Source: Pholiota molesta (taxonomy: Eukaryota; Basidiomycota; Agaricomycetes; Agaricales; Strophariaceae). From it: a stretch of 64,000 bases of DNA. The position numbers and the translations under genes were made by a program. Within the stretch, counting starts at the first letter, position 1; the number at the start of each line of letters is the position of its first letter. The notes beneath the pieces are model-generated. The model saw nothing but the letters and a program-made list of their open reading frames with translations. It was not told the DNA's origin and did no database searches. Location of the stretch: NCBI GenBank assembly GCA_014925825.1, contig JACGCK010000008.1, forward strand, positions 1-64,000, written 5' to 3'. Of the stretch, positions 10,750 to 23,819 are shown piece by piece.

Positions 10750-13700
10750 TCAATTGAGGTAGCCAACCTCGGTCCAATGTCTGATCCATCCTTCAACTTC
10801 TTCGCCAGTAAAACTAGATAAGCCTCTAAGTATCTTGCCAATTTCAGGAATTTTCCCCACTGCGAAATTGGTCGACTCAAGGTCTGATATTTGTGGGGTT
10901 GTGCGTAGATCAATTTTTCCAATTCTTTTGAAGAAGCCATATAGTTTGATAGCAGGCTATGATTGAAGAAATGATGTCAGTCGAGATTCGTCCATCAATT
11001 ATATTCCCATCACTCACCACGTTTACCGCATCTTCTCGCTTCGAAGAATCATATCTTTGTTGTAGAAGAGCAAACCAGTCCTTGAACGGGATGAGTGGGA
11101 TAGACAACTGACTCCCCTTGCAAATAGCGTCGTTGGAATATTGCATGATAGCATCCCAGGGCGTCCCGATAGGATGAAGAATGTTCAGCGCCGAAGGATA
11201 GAAATCGGAATAGAATAGTAATTTGTGGATGATAGCTGAGACCGTAGCTACCGGAATCCAGGAAACTCTCTAGAAGATTCGTATGTTATATGTTATGAAT
11301 CGTCAGTCGCGGTAGCACGCCAGACAAGACAAAATGCTTACCCCATCTGCAGATGGAAATGCCCCTATGGCGATACTTGATTTAATCAGGATCGGTACCC
11401 AATCGGTAGTTGCCCAAAATCCGTTCGAAGGCGATCCAGTAATCTGGCTAATCCGAAGCGAAACTGTGTTGAATCCGCTTGTTTGAAGAATCTAGTAAAT
11501 TTATTGAGCGAAGTCCTACAATTCGGAATCCGTGAATGGACATACTCGTTCGGCAACGTATTTGCTTTCCCCGTAACCCATCCCCATTGCACATTTAGCA
11601 TCCAAAACAATATCTTCTGGATATGGTCCGTCGTCAGGCTTCCATGATTGACCTACACTGACAGAGGATGTAAATAGGAACTTCAAACGAGGACCGCATG
11701 CGCTCGATCTGGCGAATTTGATCAAGTTGTGCGTCTGCCTGATGTTAGGCTCAAACGAGGACAATGGGAGATTAAAGTCGAGCCTCCAAGATGTGTGAAT
11801 GATAATTGTGACTCTAGACAAGAGCTGGAGCCAGCGTCAATGACAAGCTCGATCAAAAGAGAAAGAGATCACCTCGATATAGAGAGCCTCGGAAATTCCA
11901 AGTTTCTCCTTTTCGTAGTCGCCTTCCATTTGTATCAGCTTGGTCGAATCTAGAAGAGTTACATCCAAGCCTTCTTCAACGAAGCGATGTCGGTGTCGAT
12001 CTTGGGTTGGTAAGCCCCTACCGTGAAGGCGGTTCAAGGTGTATACCATAGTAACTTGTGGGTCGCGTAACAGACTAGCCAGGACATGCGATCCAAGATG
12101 TCCAGTCGAGCCAGTAAGCAAGACCACTACGCGATCATTATCCGCATTCTCTATCGGGCTTCTCAACAGAGTTTCGAAGCTATATCTTATGATTAGATTT
12201 TGGATTGCGTCCAGATGATCTCGTCCGTTTTCAAGTTCACTCGGATCGGCATAAATATCGAACAGTCGTTTCGAAAGAGCTGTGATTGTTGGATAGGTGT
12301 ATATGATGTTCTGGTCTATTGCTTGAAGCACAGAAGCGCTGACGTTTGGCTTGACTGAACGTAGTGCACCAATAATTCTACGCCGTAAAATAGTGGTGCT
12401 GAGGCTAAATAATTTTTTTACTCAGGCGTCTATAAGGACAAACGGAATGACCGTAGCTTACCTGTCAAACCCTTGCTCGAATAAGTTGACAGAGGGTGAT
12501 ATTGCGTTATTGGGATATAGTTCATGAGCCTGGTCCATGATCCACTGCTCTAGGTATTCCTTCTCCCAATGATCAAGTCGGACCACTGATTCGCCAGCAT
12601 CCACGGACGCCGTTATGCTAGAATAGCTACCCGTTGATATTAGTATTGTATGTGATCCATCAGATATTATAACATCGCACAGAACTTCTACCTCTTGCGC
12701 ATAAAGATCTAATGTTGCTTTGCGCATGACGGTGCCTTTCCCAGCTCGCAAAAAGGGTTTCTTGTAGTCCGAAACCAGAATCAATTCTTTGAAAATTCTA
12801 CTGAACGCCGGAGCGATACTATTTGCCTCTTCCACAATAGGCCTGAATATTATGTCATTATGAAGGAATTTTATAACCATCGAAATCAAACATACCATAT
12901 AAGATTGCGAAACTTCTCAACCTCCTCCATATTATCGATATTGACGCGATGAGATGGGCTGGGTTCTATCAGCACCCCTGGCTGATTATGAGCATGGCCA
13001 AACATGACAGCTCCGAAAATGCTGTAGAGCGATCGGTACGTTGAGTATCTTGAATAAGAGCTTTATCTGAATCGCAAACGGCCAAACGTACTGGGGGCTG
13101 CTATATAAGATATTTTCCATCGGTGGCGGGACCGTCTTTTCCCCGGAAGAGTGGATTATTACGTCGTCAATGCGCCCTACGCTATAAATCTTTTAGTCGA
13201 ATTTGACCGACGGGGAGGATAGCTTGACCAACATTTTCCATAAGTAATTCTTAGTTGGGTGAGGAACGAAGAGGTCTGATGTCGCATAGCCCCGAACATC
13301 TGAGAGATTCTCAACGGAAATGTGATGTGTATCGCAAATCTGTTAGCAAAAATTGCTCAGCTTCCATGTAGCAGTCAATGAGAACGTCCCTAACTTACAA
13401 TGAATTGGCATTCATATAATCCATTTCCCTGAGGAACCCACCGAACTTTGCTTCTTTCGGAAAATTCAATATATTCCCAATCCTGTTCGTCGCCCTCCCT
13501 GATGCTAGAAGCGCAAGGTGCTCCGAACTCGGTCCCGCCGTAGCTAGTCGCTAGCTTGACTCCGTTCTCGAAAAGAAACTGGCCAATTGCAGGGCTAAGT
13601 GCACCACCACTAAATCTCTGATTTGAATTCCGAACGTTAGTGAGGAATAAATTGTACTAGATAAACGATTTAACAACATACGACTTGAAGCAGGCTGCTT

Positions 13701-14845
13701 AATATGTTTATCTGCTTGGTGTCTTGCGCCCAAATCTGAAGAAACGAAGGGATAGCGATTAAGATGTCGCACTTCGTTCTTCGCGTATAATCGAGTATGT
13801 TGTCTGGCGTTGGTATTAGGGGCATCATATCGGGACCTAAGACGCGGGGTGGATATATCGCGGCAGTGATGCAGGAAAGCAAGGGCAAAAAGATGTGACA
13901 TTGAAGCCCGAATGCATGAAACGGAGGTAAGTGCATCGTTGCGAATCGTGTGGGTGAATCGCGATTTCGTAAATGCATCGCGGAAGCTAGGAGAAACAGT
14001 TATGTTGTTAAGTATTTCATGGGAAGTGAAATGATACAAGTACTTACGGAAAGTTACGAATTCCACCAGTTCTCGATGCGTCTTTGGTATGGCCTTGGGG
14101 AGACCAGTACTCCCAGAAGAATGCAAGTACAGAGCAATTTCGTCAAGCTCGGGCTTCGATTCCTGCCTGCTTTCGATGGTAACAGGACTTGCTTCGCGAG
14201 GTGTATAGAGGTCTGGAAACAGCTGAGCGACTGTTGGAATCTCTTCGATCGTTAAGTCGTATCCAGGCTCAATCTTGTGCATCTCTTGCCTAGTCCTATC
14301 AAGAATCGGCTTCAAAGTCGTGCAGGTTGCAAGAACGTGATGGCAATCTGTTTTCGAATAAGATTGGCGATGGCTTCAACAGTATTTCTGTGAGAGATTG
14401 GAAATGGCTTCGTGCATCTGAATGAGTACTGCAAACGCATTCTCAGCATCGGAATACTCACGATGTATCCTGCATGCATTAGACCAGCCACTGTAGTCTG
14501 ATAAACGAGTGTGTCTGACAGCGCTATGACAGCTACTACAGGCTTCTTTGAGGCGGAGGCCAGTGAGCCTTGCGGGAGATTTGTTGCTCGAGGAATCTCG
14601 TAGCAGGCTCGGACAAATTGGCGATACGATATTTCGGTAACGTCTGCTCGCCCGTCCTCGCAAAATACATACATAGGTATATTTGCGTTATAGCGGTCAT
14701 GGAAGGCCAGAGTTTCTGGGAGAGTAAGACTTCCATCAATAGGGGGAAGCGTGCACGCTCTGGCATTGAGCGCCATATGAGTACAGCGACGGTGGGTAAC
14801 TGCAAGAAACGTCAGAAGGGAGGCTGTTTCTGTTAGTCGGAGCAC
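10750..14845 (-). CDS. NRPS-like A-T-R enzyme (carboxylate reductase type)
   Basis: About 1,040 aa in roughly 13 exons. The adenylation domain opens with LPPIDGSLTLPETLAFHD and carries HSSGSTGLPKAIPKTHR (A3), FHAFGLQCHIFLPL, SYGGTEFGAP (A5), IVGRIDDVIIHSSGEK (A7/A8) and GKGTVMRK with the A10 lysine. The thiolation domain is intact at LFEQGFDSLS, the phosphopantetheine serine being rebuilt across an intron. The reductase domain has the Rossmann motif LLTGSTGHLGSHVLASLL, then FTSSVSVGQ and the YGESK catalytic Tyr-Lys pair. Such enzymes adenylate a carboxylic acid, load it on the T domain and release the aldehyde with NADPH. The substrate cannot be predicted here. The frame breaks once at 14351-14354, where one more base in the four-T run would restore it. 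The start is uncertain: ATG at 14845 or 14776, because TTTCTTGCAG just before the latter looks like an acceptor. Confidence 0.85.
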
Positions 14846-17651
14846 TTGCCGTTACCTTGGGAGCTCGTATGGTAAACTCTCACTGCTGCGCAATATCAGA
14901 CACACACAATAGTACTTCGCATGGTGCACAAATAAAATTCTATACTTACTACGTACCCACAAAGCCAAAGCCTGTTTCGGCATGTTGTGTGATAAGGTGG
15001 GCATCGGCACTTTTCATTTCATTCTTATTTATACACCGACATCATGATGGGATTTGAATACAGACCTGGGTATGGAATTAGCAAGCTACGCAAGACCAGC
15101 CACGCAGTGAGGACAGAATATAGGGCATCGGTGAGGGTGATGGTTGATGAGACACGGCCGAGGGAATGATGATGAGAAGTTGGCGGAGAGAACGTAGATC
15201 GCTTTGACGTTAGGGCTGAAGAGTAGTAGGACGGGCGGGAGGGGAGTGCACTTGACGAAAGCGTGGAGTAGCGATAGGAGGCCAGGCTCTGGCACCATTT
15301 TGCACCGGGCAGGCAATCGATCGTGGTCGTGGTCATGCTGACGTGCAGGTATATCATATATGTAGAAGGGTCGACCGACATGAGAGTTCGCAGGGGAGTG
15401 CCCACTACTCCGTGTATAACGAGGCAAAGGCGCAGACGGCGAGATAGAAGTCAGAGCAAGGCTAGGGTGCTTGATGGATTAACACGCAACGTGGATAGCA
15501 GCAACGCAGAGGATAAACAAAGACTGCCAAAGATCCGGTCAGAACCTCTTCTGCTTCCCATCGCATATCCAACCCACTCACTTAGGCTCGACTTCATGCA
15601 TGTTCCACGTTCCTCGCCCTCGCCACACGTAGCGCCTGGACCCGTCGTCATATCCTCATACATGGACCTAAAGATAGTATGATTAGTTAATTCCCTATGG
15701 CATGCTATTGCAAATGTAATACCTAGAGACTGCCCGTCCTCTGTTCGGTCTACAAAGTTTATGTTGGCCCCGAGAACAAGCAGCGGTAGATGAGGAGGCA
15801 TCCGTCCCGAGATCGTGGCCATTGGGGCTCTGCAGCCCATGCCAGTCATCACGCCGTCATCGAGGGCAAGACATAGCCAGCGGCTGTGCAGTGTGAAATG
15901 GACAGGGTGATAGGAGTGAGTTCAACTTCCTGTCGCGAGCACTGGTAACTCACCTCCGGTGCGCATGTGTGCAGCGGCAAGCAGTTGCTCAGCGGGCGTC
16001 TCAATTCCCCGGCTGCGAACATGTTGTAAGGGTGGCAGCATCAAGAGAAACACACCTTGGCAGATGTTGTCATGACCTGCAGATGTCAGGACAGAAATAT
16101 TTGTATAGTGAGGATGATGATGATGTCGGAAAGTTGAAATCGGGTCGTGCTACGCAAAGTTCTTCGCTGCATGCATTGACGTCAACTGCAAGCTCAGTGG
16201 CGGGGAGGCTGGTCGCTGTTAGCTCGTAAGCGAACTGGGACGCAGCGTCAGCAAAGACATCTTGCTGCAGTTCAGACAGCACCGCTGCAGCCGGGCCCCG
16301 AATCCAACCTCGCTCTCGCTCATCCAAACCACCCATATCCCCGACCATACTCGTTCTTTCGAGTCTCATGCCGCACCTGTCCATGCTCCCCATCGTCACT
16401 GCAATCGCCGGCAGCATGCCTCCATCGGAGAAGGCACGAGCTGGGTGCCATTGAAAGGCTCAATAAAGCGTTGATTAACGCAAGTGCCAGACGCACAGGT
16501 GACAACATAGAATTGGGGCCCGGCGATGTTTTTTCAAAGCTGAATGAGCTGGTGGTTTTCGCGATCGTCTTCGAGGAGGTATTATTGCCTGGGGAGCCCA
16601 CAGATCTCTGGTGCGGTCTTAAAGACATTATGCATTATGGCTTTCTTGACGGTCTGGGGTTGCTGTGAAACGGCATGTCGACAGTTATTATCGAACGGCG
16701 AGAGGATGATTTGGGTTTCGGCTTGGCTATGGAGCTACGTGGTGGCGAGTTTGACGACTGACGATGGGCAGTTGAGCAACGGGGGGTGTCGGGCGGCTGC
16801 CTCGACGTCGTTCATGGGGCATCACATTCCTAGTATCTCAGTGCTTGTGCACCCACTGCTCTATGGCAATTAGGGCCTCCTGAGCGCGAAACATGCTTGA
16901 TAGCGGGGGAGAATTTAGTGTCTCCACATGAAGATCTATAGAGCGTAGAACTCACGAGAGTGGCCAATAGTCCTTGAAGATTTGAATTGAGAACATACCC
17001 GCTGAGATTGTGAATCGGGAGAATAACAATCGTAAGTTGGGGGCGGAACTAGGAAAAGGGTAGGAATTACTTGTATACGCAGGACTCGTTGAATGGCACA
17101 TACCTGAGGGTGACTCGGCCACCTAGTTCTCTAATTCACATGCCAACCAAAAGCTGGGTTCACGTATAGTCCAGGAGCAGAGTCAGCGTAACATCCAAAC
17201 GCCAGGTGGCCCTCCTTCCGCAACTGCCCCATCGCATGTGGAAAGCAGAACTATCCTGGCTTCGTGTAGGCTAGCATAGACGCAGGGGATGGCACAGACA
17301 AGGTATGAAAGCTACACTGAACTGAGGACATTCTGGTCATGAGCAATAATGGAAGCTGAATTTTTTGTGCGATGTGGTCGAGATTTACTTCACGTGACAT
17401 GAGTGACTGGCCGCATACGATGCGAAGTTCGAACGCCGAACATCATGGTTTATCTTTGCCTAAGTACATACCACGTAAAACTCTCATATCTTTTCAACGA
17501 ACAGAGTCTGGTACTTCGACGAATTGGCTCCAGGAAGAAGGCGAAAAAATCATCTGCCATGGGTGTAGATGATCTATCGACTGTAAATAAACCAAGCGTT
17601 CTCATCTCCTACATGTATCATATTTTCTTCCACTTGATCAACAAAGCATCG
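14846..17651. other. Promoter flank and gene fragments, no intact gene
   Basis: The first few hundred bases are the upstream flank of the A-T-R gene. The minus strand at 15025-15430 and 16070-16630 has open stretches without recognisable domains. A fragment duplicated from near 6.1-6.46 kb lies at 15592-15875. No continuous exon chain could be built. Confidence 0.4.
15592..15875 (-). repeat. Dispersed gene fragment, copy 2 (inverted)
   Basis: The reverse strand matches 6131-6460. In translation it reads LPLLVLGANINFVDRTEDGQ, then an intron (GGTATTACATTTG...TTTAG), then SMYEDMTTGPG. It is cleaner than the copy near 6.3 kb, which keeps NINFVD and MGPGV. GANINFVDRTEDGQ looks faintly ankyrin-like but is too short to call. 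Confidence 0.5.
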
Positions 17652-19650
17652 TCACTGGCTCTTTCTGCGATTGGCGAGAATTACGTATCGTAGATTAATT
17701 AGGGAACAGATGGTCTGCAAAATAGAGAATATTGTAAAGCACGCCGCCGCCAAAGTATTCCTCGGTGCACTGGAAAAGGTGCCTAATATCCAGACTGCAA
17801 TTATTCCACCAAGGCAACTTGTAATATTAGCTTGAGACAGCGCAAAGCAGCGCAATTGCACGGCGCTTGCTTGGCGCAATGTTGTTGGCTATCCATGCTC
17901 CGAGGGCCGGTGCTGCACAAAATGCCCCGGGCAGTGACAGGAAGAACGACGCATATCGTATTGTGATATTCTCCGAAACTAATGGTATAGAGCAGGTCAC
18001 TTAGTGATCCGCATTATCGACGCTCAAGGAAGGTGATACTCACCGAGGAAGTTAAAGAAACCCGGACCACACAATCCGGCAAACGTCGCAGAAATAAGGC
18101 CTCTGCACTGATATCTATCAGAAACAAAACCAGAAATTAAAGCGCCTAAAATCACATCATGCTTTGGCTTAGGAAAGCGATGGCTAAATCATATCTATGG
18201 AATGCTGGACTCACAGACAAAAGCAACTCCGAAAGGGGGGACACTCATCAGCTGGGCCTTTGTTGAATGATACCCAAGACCTTGGATAATCACCGGTTCA
18301 AAGCTAGTCAAATTTGTAAGAGGGACTTCACTTGGTCGCTTACGATCAATGCAGACTCTATTGCGCCTCCAAAGAAGCAAGCCATGCTAATGATGATAAC
18401 TTGAAGGCTTGTTGACGCATGGAGAAATTCTTTCCAGGTTAATTCGGTCTTGTCGGGCGTGGAGTCTATCATCCCTTGCTCTATCAGTATTTCAGCACAT
18501 GCGCGCTTCTCTTCCAAGGACAGAAATGTAGTATCCTCCAAGGACTGGGGTACCAGCCGAAAGCATAGGCCTCCAATAAATATAGTGAAACCTCCTTCCT
18601 GTAATAAATCCAAGGCAAATAAACGAACCATATGAAAACCATTAAAATCAACTCACTATAAAGAATATCCACGCCCAGCCAGAGGCCCCTAGCACTCCTC
18701 CAAGCCTGGATATTCCAGCTGCCAAGAAACCAGAGAAGGCACCCGCAAGAGCAGCAGTTGCGAAGAATGTAGAGAGTCTGGCGCGCCAGTTTGAGAATAT
18801 TAGATACGACTGAGAAATGGCTTAGATAAATACCTTAACTGAAGAAAGTGACGAGGGTAAAAGCTCGTTAGGTAGAGTGTCAGGCAGGGTATGAGGCCAC
18901 CTTTGGAAACCAAATAGTCGGTCATGAGCGCTGAGCCATGCTAAGCACAGTGGTAGTCACCAGTAAATATTCCGAGAAGAAATCGGCACAAAGCAAGCTC
19001 GAGGAAGGATCTACAGAAACCTAGTCTACATGTGAGTTTTGACTTCAGACAGACGTGAACTCTCAACTACCTTGCATAACGGTTGCAAATCCCCACCCTA
19101 CAACCATCCCAGAGAACAAGAAATTGGCCCCTATTTTCTGAAGCAAGGGATGCGACTGTTGACAAAAAGTACTATATTGTTGTTGGTAAACGTTACTCTT
19201 ACCTCAAGCAACAAGGAGGACGGCATCATCGAGAGTATATATGGGCTACAAACATACGATGAGCTTAAAATAATGGTTGATACTAATTTGAATCTCACAT
19301 CCAGCTAACTGTAAGGACCATACTGTACTTAGAATCGTTGGGAATCAGCAAAAATCTCAGTCAAGGGTACCAATAACTGACCTGAGGATCCGTCAATTCC
19401 AGATCTTCCTTCATTCCAACAACGATAGCATTTCCTATATTCCCGCGGTCCTTAAGGGCCGAGTCAGGCAACCATAAGCGACAGGACCAGTTGCATTGGG
19501 AAGAATATAATTCCATACCAAGAACGATAAGAAAAGCATGATGGTCATTAATGACATCAACCGAATATCAAGCTTTAGCCATGCTTTAGACAGTAATATT
19601 GAGGCAGTGTCCGGGCTAGCTGGGAGAAGAGGGGTATTTTCTTGCATCAC
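17652..19650 (-). CDS. MFS transporter 1, anion:cation symporter family
   Basis: A 12-TMS-type transporter of the fungal allantoate/nicotinate permease (ACS) group. Its N-terminus is cytosolic (ENTPLLPASPDT), then KLDIRLMSLMTIMLFLSFL joins across an intron to DRGNIGNAIVVGMKEDL, the family's TM1-TM2 signature. Later exons read CRFLLGIF, LTLYLTSFYPR, TFFATAALAGAFSGFLAAGI and MACFFGGAIESALI. Towards the C-terminus come ALGAWIANNIAPSKRRA and SCLGGIIAVWILGTFSSAP. The frame shifts once at 17844-17846, where removing one base of the AAA run restores the sequence. The exon between DPQ and PYILSMMPSSLLLE is shorter than in MFS2 (about 15 nt missing). It could import a precursor or export a product; the direction cannot be told from sequence. 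Confidence 0.75.
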
Positions 19651-20145
19651 TGTACAGTTTTGTGGAAGAGAAGGAAAGGAGTCCTGAGCTGTTGACGCCA
19701 GAAGACTCAGTTGACACGTAGGAAACGCGCGGGTGCTTTTTGTATGGTGTTTATTCCACTATTTATTGCCCAATGTAATTCTCAAAAGCCTTGGGGCTTG
19801 ACCTGTTAGTATATATAGTTAGTTGATTATCAACTTCAATATTCAGTGATCTCGATTCTCCATGAAAGTGCGAATGGAATTTGTGCGCTATGACCTACAT
19901 ATTACTAACGGATGAACTGTGTGCATCGCGGGACAAACTGGAGATTGCGATAAACACTTATAGAATTCTATACAAGTAGAGTATATATAGTTCTTCATTC
20001 TCATGACTACTGACAAGGGCCTGCATATTCAAGATTACTTATTGATTCTACAACTGACTATCGTGATCATGCTTGGTCGAATATTTCATCGAGTTGTGTT
20101 TCGTATAGAATGGCAATAGCATTCCTCCTGATAACGGTCATAATG
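19651..20145. promoter_or_regulatory. Upstream region of MFS1 and 3' flank of the adenylating enzyme
   Basis: 495 bp between the MFS1 start (19650, minus) and the stop of the next gene (20146, minus). It is A+T-rich with TATA-like stretches (GTATATATAGTT near 19807 and 19979). No coding sequence was seen. The promoter assignment follows from position. Confidence 0.35.
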
Positions 20146-22135
20146 TTAGATCTCTACTTCTGCAATATTTCTATCAACTTGCCTAACGTTTCCCTTCTCC
20201 TGTCGATATCAAATAAGTAAGTAAATATTTAGGACAATCACATAGACGTGGTTTTACCTTGGTCCTGGGGAAATCACCGTACGGCAAGACAATAATACGT
20301 CGTGGATCCTCAATGCGCTCATAAGTAAAGAGTCGCGTATTGAAGATTTTGGTTCGCTCTATGATCTCCATTATAACCGAGTTTTCATCTCCGTCAAGGG
20401 GTTTTATTTCTGCAGGTAGTTCAACGAAGAGACAGGGTAGAGGACGATTGTCCCCAACCACCGCCGCATCATGTATGAGACCTGCACATGTTTGGCGAAC
20501 ATTCTCTTCAATATTGCTGCAGTCGTGAGGAGGTTATCAGCATGTCACAAGAGACAGAAAATATGACGCGGCTCACTGTGCATCGCAAAACCCATTGAGG
20601 GTTTTTATCCAGTCACCTTTTCGTCCTCTGAATCGATACAAGCCAGGCAATACCTGTTCAAAAATATCATCTGTATGAAATACACCGTCGGGTGTGTGAA
20701 ATAAAGACGAATGAGGGCTGTCTTTTTTGCCTTGGTAACAAACCACTTCGAATAATTCTCCCTCCCCTTTGAAAGCAGACGCCGAAGGTGTGCATGGTAT
20801 AAGGGTTGCCGATTCCACCCCAGAAATCATACGCAGCAGCGAGGAAGATGCATCCGAACCAAGCACGCTGGTCATCAGCGGTGCTAATCAGGGGAATTAG
20901 CTATAAGTGATATATAGAGGTTGAAAAAAATCACCTGTTTCGGTGCACCCATACATAGCCTGTTGGAGAGTCAGTTAGCAATAATTCCTGTATAATAGTT
21001 CGACGAAAAAATGTATTCACCGTTATAGGAAGGGCATTCTTAACTGCCCATTCCTCGTCTTCACGAGGAAGTGAAACACCAGTATGTAAGATTTGACGAC
21101 ATGACGCGAGGACAGATGCTACGGCAGGCGACCTGCGAGCTTCTTTGATGTGTGATGAGAGGAAGGATGCGTATAGCACGAGTCGATTTACTCCACAGGT
21201 TGTGATCATGGTTACGAGTTCTGACGTAGGTGCACTCATTGATGATGATTGCACCGTACAAAAACCACTGTAGACAGCGCCCATAAAAGCTATATGCGGA
21301 GAATTAAATGAGTTACTGACATGCGTACCAGAAATAGAGCATACCTGTGATTGATCCTACATGGGCAAGATTTCCCAGGGTGTTGGTGACATTACAATCG
21401 TCGTAGTCGCCTTGTTTTAATGTTGCTTGATACTTCACTGTCACGAAACTCGCAAGCCAACCGTGAGTGACTGGGATAATTTTGGGCATTCCAGATGTAG
21501 TTCCTGATGAATGCACAATGAGTGCGATATCGGCTTGATTTGCGAAAGGAAGTTGTTTCAAGTCGAAATCCGCATGAGATGGGATGGCAGATTCAGAAAC
21601 AGCGCGAAGTACTGGTACTTGACACAAAGTAAGCTGGTCGTTGAATACGTCATCGTAAACCAATGCTTGTGCCCCGCTGTGTTCCATAAGATCCCAGAGA
21701 ACTTCGGGATTAGGAAAAACACTGCTGAACAATTGTGGAATAAATCCGGAAAGCATTAGCCCTAGGATGGTAATGATATCATTGTACTTTCGCCCCGTGA
21801 GCCTGTTCAAGACATAAGTGTTGGACGTTGAACCTGCGGACAAATAAGCTGAATACATACCATACACCAACAATGATAGGAGCCGTAACATTGCTGGTCT
21901 TGATTTCAGCTTGAAGAGCATGGCGATAGTAGCCTGCAGATGATGATAAGTCGTTTATGAATGCATCTGAGGTTATGGAGCCCCAGCAGCCTTCATCACC
22001 ATCACCTATGCGTGGCTTGAAAATGACGAATTTCTCTCTTTTCTGAAGAGAAGTAAGCCATTCTGCCATGATATGGTGGTTGCTGTACTGAGAATCCATG
22101 GTTAGTGGTTGCGTAGAACACTCGGTCTCAGGCAC
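20146..22135 (-). CDS. Stand-alone adenylating enzyme (ANL superfamily)
   Basis: Seven exons join without a break into about 565 aa. Visible motifs are IIVGVWLTGRKYNDII (joined across an intron), VHSSGTTSGMPKIIPVTHG (A3), AMYGCTETG (A5, encoded by a tiny exon bounded by GTGAAT...CAACAG and GTGATT), GLYRFRGRKGDWIK (A7/A8 region) and FPRTKEKGNVRQ (A10 with its lysine). The protein ends soon after A10, so there is no carrier or reductase domain. ANL enzymes form an acyl- or aminoacyl-adenylate with ATP and pass it to CoA, a carrier protein or another nucleophile. The partner here is unknown; the A-T-R enzyme 5 kb away is a candidate. The start is at 22135 or the next ATG (22099). Confidence 0.8.
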
Positions 22136-22639
22136 CCAATTTATACCATATTGGAGGTGTGATTTACAGCGCAGCGGCTAGAATTGATATCTACAAATAG
22201 GGACAACTTTAATTCTCACCTTGGTGACTGGTCGAAGGTTTCCAACTTTTTGAGCGCTTGAGCTTGAACTAGTTCGTTTTATGTGAGAAAATTCTCAGCA
22301 TCTGCGAGGAAAATTTTTATGAATGGCTGCGAATATCAGGAGATAAATTTAGACACCTGAGGGAGGTTTGATTATTTATTCAGTTGCAATTGATCAATTG
22401 GGTCAATCTTGATCTTCGATCCTTGGATTTAAATTTTCTAATTTGAATAATGTCTTGTCTTTTTTATAGCCCTGATGTTATCTGGGCATAATGTAGCTAT
22501 AAATAAAGATTGGTAAATGTTTGTGGGCAAGTTGACAGAGAGTGGCATGGTACTTTTCACCGGCGGCAGGAAGAGGATGACCGACTCATGAACCGACGAT
22601 CTTCTTTTGATTTGATCAGAACTCGTATCTTTTTGAGAT

Positions 22640-23140
22640 GCCACCGTCTAAGTGCATATTCCACCGTATCTTTTTATACACTCATATTACATACAGACAT
22701 ATGGTACAATAATTCTTTGTGTGCGAGAATGTGCGTGGTGTGTGCGGGCTGTGTGAGGGGTTGCACAAGAGTGCTGGAGTGCGCGCTGTGTGCGGGTATT
22801 ACTCAGTATGCGTAGCCGTGCACCAGAAAATGTGCATTGTGCATGGTGCGCGTGGTCACGCCCGCCACGCACAGTCCTTTGTGGGTGGAGTGTGCGTGCG
22901 AGTGCGAGTGAATTGATGTACGGGATTGTGCGGTGGTGTGTGCGCGCAGGTCAGCGAAGGTGGGCAACCAGAAATTTGCGCGGCGCTTGCGCGCTTGCGC
23001 ACACCCGTCGCGCAACTTGAAGTGTCGCGCAAGTGTTGCGCAAGTACACGCTACTACCTGCAAGTACACGCTAATACGCGCAAGTTATGCGCGAGCTAAG
23101 CGCCAGAGATCCCATGGGCCGTTGTGCCCTGTCTTTTCCC
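22640..23140 (+). repeat. GCGCAAG-rich dispersed repeat, copy 1
   Basis: Matches the reverse strand of about 39440-40010. Both share CCGTATCTTTTT at one side, then TTTGTGTGCGAGAATGTGCG-like text, AACCAGAAATTTGCGCG, CAAGTGTTGCGCAAGTACACG and GATCCCATGGGCCrTTGTGC at the other. It is probably a non-autonomous element or a decayed transposon; no transposase was seen. Confidence 0.5.
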
Positions 23141-23819
23141 ATAGTATGCTTTATTTTAATGGAATGTACGGTGCGATGTATTTGTTACATATCAGTTCAG
23201 TACAAATTGCAACTCATAAATGTGCTGCACTATATATGAGACCGCAAGTCTTATTCTAATAAGCTTTTATACATTCATTATATACAGAGAAATTGTTCAG
23301 CAGTCTGTCTTAACTGTGCCACGTCTGTGCCAGCTGTACAATGTCTCTGCGCCAGGCGCCTGCACAGGCAGTGGCTGTGCTGTTTGGGAGCATAAAGCCC
23401 AACACTTGCCGACTCGTGACATGTGACAGCTGGTACGGTTAATCTTCGTTGGGATTTCTCATTTCTGGGGTTTCCTGACCCGACAAAAGCAATTTTCCCA
23501 GTACATATACCTCATATCAAAGGCATTTACAGTGTTATTAAGTAGTCAAATGTGTCGGTGCAGATTTCGCGCGCTCCTCAAGTTTGCATGGCATTCAAGT
23601 AACATGATTGTCACATAACCCGAAATTTGAACAGACTTAAGACCAGGGCCTGGTCACTCTGCCTCAATGAAATTCTGACCGGAGAATTTTAACATATTTT
23701 TTGACATAATAAGCTTACATATCAGCAGTTGTTCTGGGGGAATATGAACCTCTTCCATGTTTCTATATTACCTTAAAATCATTGCTTTTGATGTGTGTGA
23801 CTCGAGCAAGATCAAATTC

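Noticed and set aside
13551..14315. 254-codon continuous frame taken as one exon of the A-T-R gene
   Set aside because: The frame reads through two introns; the true protein leaves it at a GTAAGT donor near 14050 and continues in another frame with SAMHLRNRDSP.
22687..23259. Several 60-110 codon frames in the 22.7-23.3 kb block
   Set aside because: Products of the GTGCGTGTG/GCGCAAG repeat; rich in His, Arg and Cys on every frame and strand.
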